Assembly (NCBI RefSeq): GCF_036324505.1 | Contig: NC_086354.1 | Coordinates: 7,613,295-7,677,294, forward strand | Source: Eleginops maclovinus | Taxonomy: Eukaryota > Chordata > Actinopteri > Perciformes > Eleginopidae | Direction: 5' to 3' | Length of the DNA: 64,000 nt | In this document: piece after piece, positions 25,601 through 37,299 of the stretch | Position numbering within the stretch: position 1 is the first letter of the stretch | How the letters are laid out: every line of letters starts with the position of its first letter | Notes under the pieces: model-generated | What the model was told of the DNA's origin: nothing | The model's database searches: none | What the model saw: only the letters and a program-made list of their open reading frames with translations | Translations under genes and position numbers: made by a program

Positions 25601-26181
25601 AGGTATTAAAGTTACATTGCTTCTATATTTTGATACTCAGGTTACTGATTAAATGTGATTATAGCTAACAAACTTATTTGTAACGGAATACATTTGTATA
25701 AGTAATCCTCCGAACCCTGGACATTACTAATTAATGTTCAGCTATCTATTAAAATGTTGCTGGTTCCTCTTTCTTTCAGACTCCTGGATCAGCTACCTCT
25801 ATTTCCAGCCACAGTTCACTTCATGGACATGTACACAGTAAGTGTTGTAGAGACGCTTTTGTAGTGTAACCATAGATTCTGCAACGGACCTGCATACACT
25901 ACGCTTAATCACCTAACATGCATTCCCTCTCTAATCCTTATCCCTTCACCTCCGTCTTTGAAAAAAGGAACTCCTGCATCCTACAACACTCCTACAAGGT
26001 AGGAAAGGCTCTCCGAATAGCTTGTTATGAATCTTTGAATCACATTTTCAAAAAGGGCAGGTTTTCTCGTGTATTTGTGAGTCAGTTCACTTCTGTCCTT
26101 CCCAGAACTCACCGTCAGACTCCGAATGTCTTCCAGTTCCCGTTTATGAGTGGATTATCTTTACAGTCTCCCAGGCACTGA
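22685..26181 (+). CDS. rnf212b: RNF212B-like meiotic RING-finger protein
   Basis: Zip3/HEI10-class RING protein; relatives are SUMO or ubiquitin ligases acting at meiotic crossover sites. Exons: 22685-22784, 23168-23220, 23322-23396, 23616-23722, 23805-23907, 23986-24014, 24111-24151, 24260-24284, 24393-24453, 25780-25837, 25968-25998, 26106-26181, giving 252 residues. The RING uses C6, C9, C22, H24, C27, C30, C36 and C39. LKPQE-type sequence ([13 protein letters not shown]), a coiled coil (exons 4-5) and a Ser/Thr/Pro-rich tail follow. The opening [10 protein letters not shown] and the tail are closer to RNF212B than RNF212 as I recall them, and homez is next door as in mammals. Exon 5 contains two near-identical 14-residue heptad units. 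The tiny exons 6-8 are the least certain. Confidence 0.88.
24780..25459. mobile_element. 680-bp transposon with about 190-bp inverted arms and 8-bp target duplication
   Basis: It begins ACGGTGGTGTATTGCTATCA and ends with the exact inverse. Near-perfect inverted arms run to about 24950 and from about 25262. Both flanks carry ACCTTTTT (24772-24779 and 25460-25467), an 8-bp target-site duplication. A minus-strand open frame in the middle (25184-24960) encodes an N-terminal piece with [20 protein letters not shown]. That pattern is typical of integrase-core (IS3EU-like) fish transposases just before their catalytic domain, which is missing here. So it is an internally deleted, non-autonomous copy. 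It sits in intron 9 of rnf212b. Confidence 0.85.
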
Positions 26182-27770
26182 TGAAGCTGGCCCACGTCAG
26201 CACTTTTTTCTTAGTTAGAGACAAACACGTTTCCCCCAGTAACAGTTGAATGTTGATTTAATATCACTGAGAATTTATAATTGTTCCGCTGAAATGGATT
26301 GTGTTATTGACGTTAGCTTGTGGTTCAAGATTATCATAGGTCGACAAATGTTCCATTTATGGCAGTACAATTGTGTGTGTTTCTACCAATTGCTTTTGCT
26401 TAGATTTTACACTGATGAAAAAATATATGTGATCCAACAGAATCAGTTAGCGTCATTACAGCACACAAAAAAACATTGCTGGCACACATCAATAGAAAGG
26501 CAAATCCTTTACTGGTTTCCAGTGACACAATTGTGCAAATGAGACATTTTAAACGGGGTAAAATACATGGAAGACATCTGCAAAGGAAGACACTACGCAT
26601 CGTGGACATTTTCCATCAGCACGAAACTTGCCTTAATGCTTCATTACTAATACAATGACAAAGTGACACCGCTTCATCGACTTTATTGGAAGCTAAACGT
26701 TAACCAGATATTTCTAATGAACTGACTTCATTAATAACCCGCTTCAACCACTGGAGGGCTACTAAGATAGAACGTTGTGTTTACTGAACTGATAACCAAA
26801 ATGTATAGTATTTGTAGGTGTTTTTCTTTGGATTCAAACCCATTGCTACTTATACAGTACGTGGACCCCCCATCTATTATTATATCTGTCCATCAAGTAT
26901 AACTCCCCTACAGCTATTAAGACAAAATAGACAAAAAAATACTGACTGATAAATTAGTGAGAAAAAACTGAATTGTAGTTGGCAATTCTGAATAATGTTG
27001 ATGTGATTGTTGCTTTCGAAGGACTGTTGAAATGTGCAGTTGAACGCAAATGACAGTTTATAAATAGTAAATCAGGTTTTATAGCAGTGTAAAGGAGAAT
27101 CAGGGAATGTGTGTCAGACATTAGTAGAATTAGATATACCATGCTGTTTTGTAAAAGGCATGATTATTACTTTCAGTGTTAAGGGTTTGTGAACAAATTG
27201 CATGTTATGAATATGGCAGCAGCCTCTAAAACCAAAGTGCAACATGTCAATTTTAAAGTGATCATGTCCAGTGTGCTTTTCACGACAAGGAATTATTGGC
27301 TGTAAAGGAATGATAAAACTTTTGACCAATTTATCAACATATACATTTTTCTGGAGCACTAACTTATCTGCTTTAGTCAGACACCAGAAGTACACCAGTT
27401 TAAATTAAACTGCTACAATAGCATACTAAACAAATCTGCAGTAGTGATATCTAAACAAAAAATAAGTAGCTCAAAAGAAATATAGCTAACCAGTGTACAA
27501 GTTACTGTCCTATTTACAGCAACACAGGCAGCACAATTATAACTCATGTCCAAATATATTATGAAAAGCAGGAAATGCAGCATATAAAAAAAGTCAAACC
27601 TCACTTTGGGCTTGTGCTGGGAAGATGGGATGTTACAAATCTGCCAAAATAAAGCAATTTAAACCAAAGTAGTGTCTATGCTTGTTGGTGCAAAGGATGC
27701 AAGGAGCACACCAACACCTTTTAGAAATGTCTGGTTCCATGGTCTTAAATCAGCAACCACGGGTTCTTGT
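26182..27770. other. 3' flanks of rnf212b (+) and homez (-)
   Basis: Convergent 3' UTR and intergenic sequence. AT-rich; the short open frames are unconvincing. I did not find a distinctive repeat or RNA gene. Confidence 0.5.
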
Positions 27771-29726
27771 TCAGTCCCTCCCAATTTCCTGACCTGCAAA
27801 CCAGTCTCGCACTTGCTGGTAGCTCATTTTAGATTTCTTGCATAGAGTGTCAAGGTCTTTTTCGTATAGTTTTCCTGTTGAAAGGTAATATGTCAGCAAC
27901 GGCTGGATATCAGGGGAATCTGCAATTGTTGCATTTGCTTGTGATTTTCGTTTGCGGCCACCCCCAGCCCGAGCAGAGGTCCCAGAGCCATTTCCGTTAC
28001 TTAAACCACTGCTACTTTGCTGGGCTGCAAGTTCTGCCAAGAACTGGTCGCGGACTCCCTTCACCCAGCGCAGTTGGCCGTTTTTAACGGCATACCGTGT
28101 GTCCCCAAACCACTGAATGACATCTGCCCGGGGTAAACCTGTAAGCTTCACAAGTTCTGTATAATCTTCACTCTTGGGCCACTGGCAGCGTAAGAAGTGC
28201 TCCTTTAACATATCCAACTGCTCCTTGGTCTTTCTTGGTCGCCCAGCTGGAGTGAGAGCAGGGGATGTGGATGAGGGAGCCTTTGAAGGTGTTTGTGCAG
28301 GACTGGCTTTGGCTGAGTTGGCTGACTTCTTTGATGTGCCGTTGCTGTTTGAAGGCGGTTTATGAGGCGAGGCAGTCAGTGGTGGGCTTCCAGAGGGGGA
28401 AGAGTAGGGAGAGCATTTTAATATACCTGATGGTTCCTGTGGAACATCTGGCTCAACCTTGCAGGTCTTTGTCAGCTGTAATGGTTGCTCTTCACTTTGT
28501 TCCTCGTCTTTCAAACTGTCCCCATCACCAGAAAGCTCCTGCATAACTTCATACCCTTCTGCCTTAAGGACCCTCTCCCCAAATGATTCAAGGCTGTTTG
28601 TTAAGAAGGTCTGAAAGAAATGTGAATTTCTCACTCCATTGCTACGGGCTCCGTCCTGGCCCTTCACACCGTTCAGCTGACTAGTCTTTTCCGTGATAAG
28701 TGGGATAGGTTGAATTTCTTGATCTTGTTTACCTCCAGTGTTTTGAGAGTGATTCTGGGCTGCAGCTAGGCTTCCTCTACCGACCCGTAGCTGGTACCGG
28801 CTGTCACTGAACCATTTCCGAATGTCGTTACGGCTCAGCCCTGTTTCTTCCTGCAAACGTCTAAGCTCTACCTCTGCAGGCCAATTCTCTCTCAAAAAGC
28901 TTTTTCGAAGCGCAGCGAGCTGAACTTTAGACTTTTTGTAGCGCCCATGGCGGTGCTGTCGTGAAGATGACTCTGAAAGGTCAAGGGAGACATCAGCTGC
29001 TATACTTGCTGGCGTGCCTGCTGGTGGGCGGTAGAAGTATGAATCCTGAGGAGGTGGGAGGCTGGAGCTGAAAAACGGGACATTAGGTTTGGCTGGTTTA
29101 TAGGAATCTGGGGACTCGCACTTTGGTTTCTTCTTCTGGGGGATACCGATGGCCCCCTTTACTTCATTGATATCTTTATCCTCAATTACCAATTCCTCAC
29201 AACTGCTGCTCTTGCTCTTCATTTTGGCATCCTCATTTGTTTCAGTAAGGTCATCACCTAGTTCAGGCACTGCCAGCTTTTGACGTGTCTCCTCAATTTC
29301 TTCTGAAGACCAGCTGATACCATATTTAATGCGCTGCACCATGAACCACACCTTTACTTTGTCCAGTGGCAAGGCACATACCCGGGCCAGGGTGGTTACC
29401 TCACAGGATGATGGGTATGGAAATAAGTTAAAGGCTTGGACCAGCTCTGGGATTGTGTCAAGTTCACGGGTTTGATCCGACTGAGTCCACACCAGTTTCA
29501 GTCCCTCTGACACTAGAGGCAGGCACACAACAGAGTTGTGGTTTGTGGTGAAACTAGCCACGCCACTCTCGTTTTCAGCTGAGCTGGCAGAGTGGCGCAG
29601 ATCTTTGGAGAGGCGTTTGGGTTCAAGTTTTACTTCACATTCTGTCTTTGTTACTTTTCCTTCAAAAGGCCCCTTCATGCCCATGAGTAGTCCATTTTTG
29701 CCATTATGTTCACTGTAGGTCGCCAT
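27771..29726 (-). CDS. homez: HOMEZ homeobox/leucine-zipper protein
   Basis: Atypical multi-homeodomain nuclear protein, with a single coding exon of 651 residues. Start chosen at the ATG at 29726 (MATYSEH). Upstream in-frame codons run into an acceptor (CTAG before GTGAAG at 29752), so the 5' UTR is spliced. Homeodomains lie at about residues 75-137 (KVWFMVQRIKY), 262-318 (IRKWFSDSRYQLR) and 493-553 (VIQWFGDTRYAVK). A fourth, shorter segment near 604-651 ends VRDWFAGQE. Acidic, Ser/Pro-rich linkers and a basic GGGRKRKSQ lie between. It is about 100 residues longer than the mammalian protein as I recall it. Confidence 0.96.
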   Translation of the reverse strand: MATYSEHNGKNGLLMGMKGPFEGKVTKTECEVKLEPKRLSKDLRHSASSAENESGVASFTTNHNSVVCLPLVSEGLKLVWTQSDQTRELDTIPELVQAFNLFPYPSSCEVTTLARVCALPLDKVKVWFMVQRIKYGISWSSEEIEETRQKLAVPELGDDLTETNEDAKMKSKSSSCEELVIEDKDINEVKGAIGIPQKKKPKCESPDSYKPAKPNVPFFSSSLPPPQDSYFYRPPAGTPASIAADVSLDLSESSSRQHRHGRYKKSKVQLAALRKSFLRENWPAEVELRRLQEETGLSRNDIRKWFSDSRYQLRVGRGSLAAAQNHSQNTGGKQDQEIQPIPLITEKTSQLNGVKGQDGARSNGVRNSHFFQTFLTNSLESFGERVLKAEGYEVMQELSGDGDSLKDEEQSEEQPLQLTKTCKVEPDVPQEPSGILKCSPYSSPSGSPPLTASPHKPPSNSNGTSKKSANSAKASPAQTPSKAPSSTSPALTPAGRPRKTKEQLDMLKEHFLRCQWPKSEDYTELVKLTGLPRADVIQWFGDTRYAVKNGQLRWVKGVRDQFLAELAAQQSSSGLSNGNGSGTSARAGGGRKRKSQANATIADSPDIQPLLTYYLSTGKLYEKDLDTLCKKSKMSYQQVRDWFAGQEIGRD

Positions 29727-31013
29727 CTGGGATATCAAAATAGGTTCTTCACCTAGAAAAACAAAACAAAACACTGATTTAGTCTTTGATGTTTTATAGT
29801 TGTCTCCGCTGCAAAACTGTTTTTACTTCATAGATAAGATCCCTGCGGAGAGATTAAACAGTTCTTCTAAGAAGTGTAGCAGAAAGTAAAGACTATGGTG
29901 TTATCAGAAATGTTAGGTCTCATTCATTCTCAAAGTCAATTATCTGACAGCTGGATCCCCCCTCCCCCCTACTTTGCACTTCTTATTCTGAATTCCCAGC
30001 GAAACTTGTCGTATACTCTGTCGAGACTGGGTTCCCCTCCCCCAAAGTGTAGTGCCTGACTTTTGTTTTGTGTGAGTGGGGGGATTGGTCGCAAAGGGTG
30101 GGTGCGTGGGGATCTATGAGAAATCCATCACAGTCTACTTTCTCACCCCTTCCCAGTCTGCCTTTGTTCCACTCCCAAGTTCTCAGTCCCGAAATACGAA
30201 TGTAGCCCCTTCACAATGGCAAGATACCACAAGAGAAACCTGTGGAAGGAGAAAATGAGTTGGATTAGTCACACTCAAGTCCAAGTCTAGCCACTCAAAG
30301 TACTTCAACATTATCAAACACCAAGTTCATTTGTTTGTTTTCATTATTAAGTATTATTTGAAATACTAAATTAATATAAATGTATGTATTTCTTCAGCAA
30401 CAGGTTTTAAGCTATCACATTATGCAGTGAGATGTCACTTTTATACTTAAAAGGATCAATAAAAGGGAATTGTGATTCAGACACTTTAAATAACCTTTGT
30501 GTCCCATTTCAGTCATTACTTTATGATATGAATAGGAGTTTCTAACTACTTATTGGACAGTCTCTTACAAGTAGCTATGTAGCATTGGCTTTATTTTGTG
30601 AGTTTCTTTAGTTGAAACAGCAGAGGAAAATGCCTTTTAAGTTGGGTTACGCCATGGCTGACGATTAGGGTCGCTTGAGCCACGCAAGAAATGTTCGAAA
30701 CTTACAAAAAAACATTAGCAAAACAATTATGAAACCACTGTATTAGTCATTCGTGACACATTGAAACCCACGGGGGTGAGATCATGGGGTGGCCTTCTCC
30801 GTGTCTCATGTATTTCCTCACAGCACTGTAAGGGTTTAAACATATTATCTTTGTTTTAGCGTTAAGAAAAAAGCTATAAAAGTTGCTTTCGGTGTCCATC
30901 ACAATAGCAGCCCAGTGTCTCCCCCTTTATGGCGTACTAACTAAAACGCTTCACACTGCACAGGCGCACTTCGCCGTCAGACACGCTTCACTGAAACATA
31001 AAAATAAACTTAC

Positions 31014-31500
31014 CGAAAATGCCAAAATAACCCGTTATCCCGTTGGTCCGGTTCAGCGCAAAGACAGGAGAAGAAACCCGGAGTTTCCCCTCTGCCACTC
31101 CGCTCCTTTATGGCCGAAGTTTAGGGGAAGACCTGGGAAACAATGCCGTCCGTCTGTCGGTTTGACCCTTGTCTTATTTATCAAGCGCCTCGATGGATTA
31201 CTGTCGGGATACAAAGATGCGAGGCGACCAAGTTTGTCTCCTTTTCGCAGGAGTTCAGTCGTCGGTCGTAAGGCGCACAAATCCCTCAATCCGGGAGATT
31301 CAGGTCTCAATTTGAGTCGCCGTTACTTCGTCCTCCTCGGTCCATCCGTTGTTGCTTTTGTTCTTTAACTGAGAAGTGTTTTCGCTGTCCGGCCAGATCG
31401 AGGCGAGGCGGAGCTGAGGACCAGGAAGCCCAGAAAGGCCCAACTGACTCTCCCACAGTGACGGCGGGGTGGGTGTGCCAGTCTGGGATAGCAGAGCGTG
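31014..31500 (-). promoter_or_regulatory. homez: probable homez non-coding first exon and CpG-rich promoter
   Basis: On the minus strand a donor GTAAG begins at 31013, preceded by GC- and CG-rich sequence (about 31030-31480) that contrasts with the AT-rich surroundings. With the acceptor at 29753 it would form the 5' UTR intron. Transcription start not determined. A 161-codon + strand open frame over this region is antisense to it and unsupported. Confidence 0.45.
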
Positions 31501-31619
31501 GATTGGAGGGAGGAGGCGCCTGTATAATAAGTCCGTGGCAGTAGGCTAAACAATTGCACGTCAACCACCCACGAGTCCCACAAAAATAAGGCCCCAAACG
31601 TTTAGTGATTTTTCACCAC

Positions 31620-33158
31620 CGACTCTCATTATAGTTTTGAAATTCAAACGTTACATTAATCCATCTACTGCTGTCGTAGCTTAGAGCATTGATAACACTA
31701 GTTAAATAAAAAACACTAGTTTTAAATCATTGTAGCCAAGATTTCTTGGGGCTCTTGGACCAAACTTAAAGTGCTTTTAAGTTATTCGCCCAGTGCCATT
31801 GACCCCACTGAAGACTCCAAATATTCTGGAAATAAGTTTTTTTTTTTGCAATAATTAAGACGTTACAATTTACATTAAAAAAAGATCATGGTATTTAGAC
31901 ATATTCTTGTAGTTTAGACAGTAGCTACTTTTTAGCCAACAACCATTAAATAAGGAGACTATTTTCCCACCTCCTTTTTTTGCAGGAAGTTTATAAAAGA
32001 CTTTGAGACAGTATTTAAATGATTGAGAAATACACCTTTTGGAAACTGAAATGATAGTTTAGTCAATAAATAAACATAATGTAAACATTAAAATCATTAG
32101 AACCATTTTAAATTGTACTGGGTCACTTGTAATCTGTATATTGTAACTGTGGTTATTGCCCAGCATCAATTCATAATGTATAACCAAAACAAAGATAAGG
32201 AAGTGCTGATATACCAAAGTTATAACAATAAATCCTTTACGGCCTTTTGGATTTTTTTATATTATGCACATATAAGAAGCAAACAATCAACCCACTTCCA
32301 GTGATCGTGTGTCCTTGAGCAAGATGCTTCAGACATGATGTTCTACCAGGGAAAACAAGTCAGCTGTATTATAAATACAGCTCCGGAAAAATGAAGAACT
32401 CCACATTTTTCTTAAATCTCAATCTCTACATTTATGGCAGCCATTCCAGTGTCTGTTGTATTCCAACGCAGAGAAATGTTGTCAGTAGTTTGTAGAATAC
32501 AATAAAACCTTATTTTTCAAACACCTATAAATTGTAAAACCAGATAAACTGATAATGCTGCAGTGGTCTCTTCATTTTCAGAGTCGGAGGTAGCAAATTT
32601 CATTCATTATTTCTGCCTGGTTTAACCCTTTTTATGAAAGATGTATTTTTTGTAGGGTCAACAGTTTGAAAATGCTATTGTTCTGATATTTCACAATAAT
32701 GAATAAAGAGAAAACAATGGGAAATGACTTAGTTGGTCAAATATGTTTATTAATAAAAGTAGTGTTAAATGAATAAACATTGAATTTAAATCAAATGCTA
32801 CAAAATATGTGCGTGTCAGTATAAAAACAAGACATTTATAGTTGTATATAGTAGATATCATCTTTAGATAGTTGGGAATTGTATACCTTTGCATAATAAA
32901 ATACATACTTAGAAATGATAATGATTTCACATTTATTGGATTTTTTGCCTTCCCCAAAGTTGAAAATAGTGTTAATTGAGTATCCTTCATATCTACCTCA
33001 AACGTCATATAAATGCCTTCATTACATAATCAATTAAGAGTTCATGTATATTTCTACCTAGTGATTAGAAAAAACTCCTTCAAAAATATTGTTGTCGGTT
33101 GTCAGTTGTTTGTAGTGGAAACATTATACTGCATCTTTAGTGCAGATATAGGAAATGT
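31620..33158. other. intergenic region, homez 5' side to dhrs1 3' end
   Basis: AT-rich with no gene. It contains one recognisable transposon fragment (32378-32585). Several TTTATT motifs could serve as the dhrs1 poly(A) signal; I cannot choose between them. Confidence 0.5.
32378..32585. mobile_element. non-autonomous Tc1/mariner-type element
   Basis: It starts after TA with CAGCTCCGGAAAAATGAAGA and ends near TGCAGTGGTCTCTTCATTTT. This is the layout of a common fish MITE whose ends are inverted CAGCTCTGGAAAAA-like sequences. The middle (AATGTTGTCAGTAGTTTGTA) matches that family as I remember it. The right end is eroded. Confidence 0.6.
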
Positions 33159-35973
33159 TTAGAACCGGTTACTAGCCAGGGTGAGCACAAAGCGTGGCAG
33201 GCGTAGGAATGAAGGCGTAACGACTGACAGCCAGGAGAGATATGGGACCTGGGTCAGGAGGAATTTTAGGGAAGTGTAATCAGTTACACTCCGCCCTGGA
33301 AATAAACAGAAGACCAAATTATTATAATCATGGGGCTTTACGTCACGGTAAGTTCAAATCAAAAACAAAACAGCTGATAAAAACTTACCATCAACATCTT
33401 GAAACCCATAGCGTCTTGCCAGGTCACAAGTGAGGAGTACTTTCCCACTCAGCGACATCAGGTTTTTATCTTTCAGGAAGGAAAGAAACCAAAAGTACGC
33501 AAATGTAGAAAACTCAAACGAAATCTGTCGAACCAGGACATTTTTTCAAGAATGCATGTTACAGCATGTGCAAATAGGATTTATGCACAGCATCCCTAAC
33601 CTCATATGTACCATCTGACATTATCCTACCTTTTGCCAGGTTGACAATGCACATCCCACTCAGTTCTGTAGTTTCCCCGTTGGTAAATACATCTTTCATC
33701 TTTGAGCAAAAGAGAATACAGATATTGTGAAAATCTCAAAGAAGCCAATATGGTTTAGCATACCAATGATTTGCGTTTACCTTGGATTCTTCACCCTCTA
33801 GGGTTCCTTTCTCCAATACGAGCTGAGAAATCAACTCTGTTTGAACCGCTCCGGGCCACAGACTGACAGAAGCTACTCCCCTTCTTTTCAGCTCAACAGC
33901 CATGTCTGCTGCCAGCCTGTCACACTGGAATTAAAACCGTTTTTTATGACACTGACCTATTTACACAGCAGATGTATTAATGTGAACATAAAATGAGAAC
34001 TTACTGCTGCTTTACCGACACCGTATGGCACATTGAATAGATACCGCAGTCCCCCCATAGAAGAAATGGTGACGATCAAACCCTGACCTCGAGCCACCAT
34101 CATCCGGGATGCATGAACTGAGAAGAAATAGTGTCCTCTGCCAGATAAATAATGAATAAATATAAGTCAAAACATTTTTGAATCAAACTTTGTATATTTT
34201 CTGAGCTTCTACTGGCAATACATTCATGCTGAACTCATACCTAATCAGAGACACAAACATATTAAGTAACAGCTGATGTCCGTGAAATCGTAACTAGACA
34301 CGAAGATATGACTCATTTGACACATCAGACATACAGTAAGAAAAAAAAGTTTACCTGAGGCCTGTATTGTTTATGGAATCCCAAATGGTTGGATCGGTTT
34401 CCCAAAATTTCTTCCCCATGTTCCCAAAGATAGCCTGGAATAACACATCATTTTAGAATTCTGGCTTTTTATGGTTGGTGCTCTTTAAAGTCGTAGCAGC
34501 TGCAACAACAACAACGCTATTATTGTGTGTGTCATCAAGGCAAAATGTGGTCATGGTGACAACGAGTGTAGCGGGAACAACCACAATATGGTCTTGTGAC
34601 TTTGCCAGATGTTTTTCCGTCTGTCTGTGAGCAGGTTTGTCACCCTAATGTCGTCATAACCATGAATGATGCAGTTTCGGAAATTTCCAGGTGTAATGTT
34701 GGGATCAAAATGGAAGATTTGTTTGAAACAGATCCAGCAAGGATGCCAGAAATACGGAGTAGAAAGAGGCCATAGGCTTCCACTATCTTACAACCGTGGT
34801 TCAATTTGGTGTGATCCCATTCCAGATTGCAATATTGCTCAAGTATACGATACATTGAGTTGTGTTTCATGTCAGTTCTTTATATCTACCTGCACTCCAG
34901 CGTAGGCATTGTTGACCAGGATATCCAGCCTGCCATTCTGCTCACGTTTGATCCGCTCGAACAGGTCTTCAATTTCTTTGTCATTCGTGGAATCGCAGAT
35001 TACCGGCACACAGTCTCCACCCCTCTCCTTAACCTGTATCGACAACAAACACATCCGTTATGAACATTGGAGACAAATCCTGATTGTAACATTTCAGGTC
35101 ATCTGCCAGCATAAGGTAGCGGATAATAGGCTAAGGAGCGAGACATCTCTAAGCGGTTGACCAACACAACAGATCCGGCCAGCTTACCAATAAGAGCAGA
35201 GTTGGCTCTGGTTTCAGACAGAGAGTGAAAAAAGATGCAAACTCCAACAAACTACATGAACTTAGAATAAAGCAATTAAATGCATACACAAAGTTTATGA
35301 CAAGTGCACCATCCAAATCATAGCTACCTTAGACAGTGTGGACTTACTAAATACTGTTGCCCTGAAGATTAACAATGGTAATGCAGAGCACAAGTAGGAG
35401 GTAGGAAACTGTAAAAGCACATAATGGCTGAGAGGGATGGATACTAGTGTCTCACAAGCAGCAAAAAGATATCCAGACGTAAGTCACCGTGCTTCAGTTT
35501 CAGGGAACGGTCCATAGATAGCTCTGCGAGTTCATCCTGAGCTCTGCTGTTTAAAATAGTGGCTGATATTAATGAGAGAGGATTAAAGGAAATTTAGAAC
35601 ATAAAAAAAAAGATTCTACGGCACACCTGGAAAGTGCTCGCGGCACCACTGGTTTACATCAGAGTGTACATTAGTATAGGGACCAATCATTTAGGGAAGG
35701 TTTGACCTATGGGTCAAACATTGATGGATATATATGTCAGCAAGAGTTAGGTTAATGCCTATTACTTTTGCCTTGCTGCCTAGCTTTCTAATTTAGCCAT
35801 TTATTGAAAATGTGTGCTCAAGTTGTCACCTGTGCAGCGGTTTGTTTCAGAGTCTCCTCCTGCCGCCCTGTGATGTAGACAGTGGCTCCTGCCTCGGACA
35901 GCTGGAGGGCAATGCCCCGGCCAATGCCTCTGGAGGCACCAGTTACCAAACACACCCAGCCAGACAAGGACAT
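33159..35973 (-). CDS. dhrs1: dehydrogenase/reductase SDR family member 1
   Basis: Classical short-chain dehydrogenase/reductase using NAD(P)H. Exons in minus order: 35830-35973, 34890-35033, 34355-34434, 34005-34137, 33781-33924, 33630-33699, 33389-33469, 33159-33295. They close in frame at 310 residues (human about 313). Cofactor motif TGASRGIG at residues 11-18, NNAYAG at 89-94, active-site Ser in TISSMGG (about 148-149), and catalytic Y161 and K165 in YGVGK. The tail CDLARRYGFQDVDG followed by a hydrophobic C-terminus is characteristic of DHRS1. The acceptor CCCACAG seven bases before the ATG implies a non-coding first exon; a donor at 36622 (AAG/GTAGAT) fits. Confidence 0.95.
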
Positions 35974-36622
35974 TTTCCCTGTGGGAAATAACACCATGAC
36001 ATAAAATAAGCACTAAGCTCAAATACACTATGTAATCTAGGACTGTATAAGGTTAATAGAGCTCATTTAAATATGACCAAAGGTCAACTGGAGCTTTGAA
36101 CAGTTACAACATGGTTAGTGGGAGTTAACGCCTCCCACTGTCCAGAGTTCACTTGAGATCTAAAGGAGCTATTTCACAAGTGCATTTGATCTAGTCACTC
36201 TTACTCAGCATTATGTGTGCAGTGACCCAGATATGACAAAAGTGATCATGGCTTATAGGCAACAGGTTCAACGATTATAAATTGCCTAAATCACAAAAAA
36301 ATGTATGCATGCACAGTAGGAAATGACATACATGTTAAAGAAGGTATACGTTTCATATATAACCTGAAAAATATTATACAACAATCTCTTATAACAAGCT
36401 TGCTATTGTCATTAGGACGTTTTTGTGCTTAAGCTATTATAACAAACATAATTTTGTAACGTGACTCGAATCCCAATTATTTTCGGAGAAACTGACGTCT
36501 CGTTGATATAATTAATAAGAGTGGCTGTTATAAAACACCATAGACTGTATTCTCCACACATATATACACTTACAAATCACTTGAATTCACAAAATTGCAT
36601 AAAATACATCAGAAAGATCTAC

Positions 36623-36700
36623 CTTATTCCACAGAAAAGCGCCGGCTATAGATAGTCAAGTTCCAATTATATTATTCGGAGCAAAGTTACAAGGAAACGT
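36623..36700 (-). promoter_or_regulatory. dhrs1: candidate dhrs1 non-coding first exon
   Basis: The minus-strand donor GTAGAT begins at 36622 after GTGGAATAAG. Joined to the acceptor at 35979 it gives a short 5' UTR. The start site and promoter are not visible with certainty. 36700-37300 shows no gene. Confidence 0.35.
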
Positions 36701-37299
36701 GACGATACAAATATCACGGCTGTTGTGTGTTGCTGTTTTTGCCTCCTACTAATAGTGTCTCAGGCTGCAACTATGTGAGCGATGTTATGGGACAGTTACA
36801 GCTACCAAGACGTGCTCAATATCTAGTATAGTATCGCGAGAAGACGCAAGAATGAGCAGAGAGTGGAGAAGGTATCTGAGGACTCACTTACGCTAACTTC
36901 CTGCTACGGTTTGCCTGGAGTTTAGGCAACTACGGTGTTAAACCTGAGTTTTGCAACTATTTCGTTAAAATAAACTATTGTTGTCGTCGTGTTTTACACA
37001 CAATCTACTGTCCTGATAAGTAAAACTCAAATTTGAACTCATAGGCTGTTTTAGGCTGTTGTGGTGTAGTTTTGAATACTTGAACGTGAGGTATCTTATG
37101 TTTGAGGTTGTCTTTGGTTTAATTTAAAACATTCAACACACGATGGCGCTAGAGTCTTTGCAAAAAAGACATCTTTTGTAGTTCAGGGCCTATTTGTTTA
37201 ATGCAGAAAACAGTAGCCAAGTAGAAAGAATAAATAAGGGTATTTGTTTTGGAATATATTGATTGTTTCATGTTATACGCCTTTAATACATAAGAAAAG

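Noticed and set aside
30883..31368. 161-codon + strand open frame
   Set aside because: It lies in the CG-rich region antisense to the probable homez first exon and shows no recognisable domain; high GC lengthens random frames.
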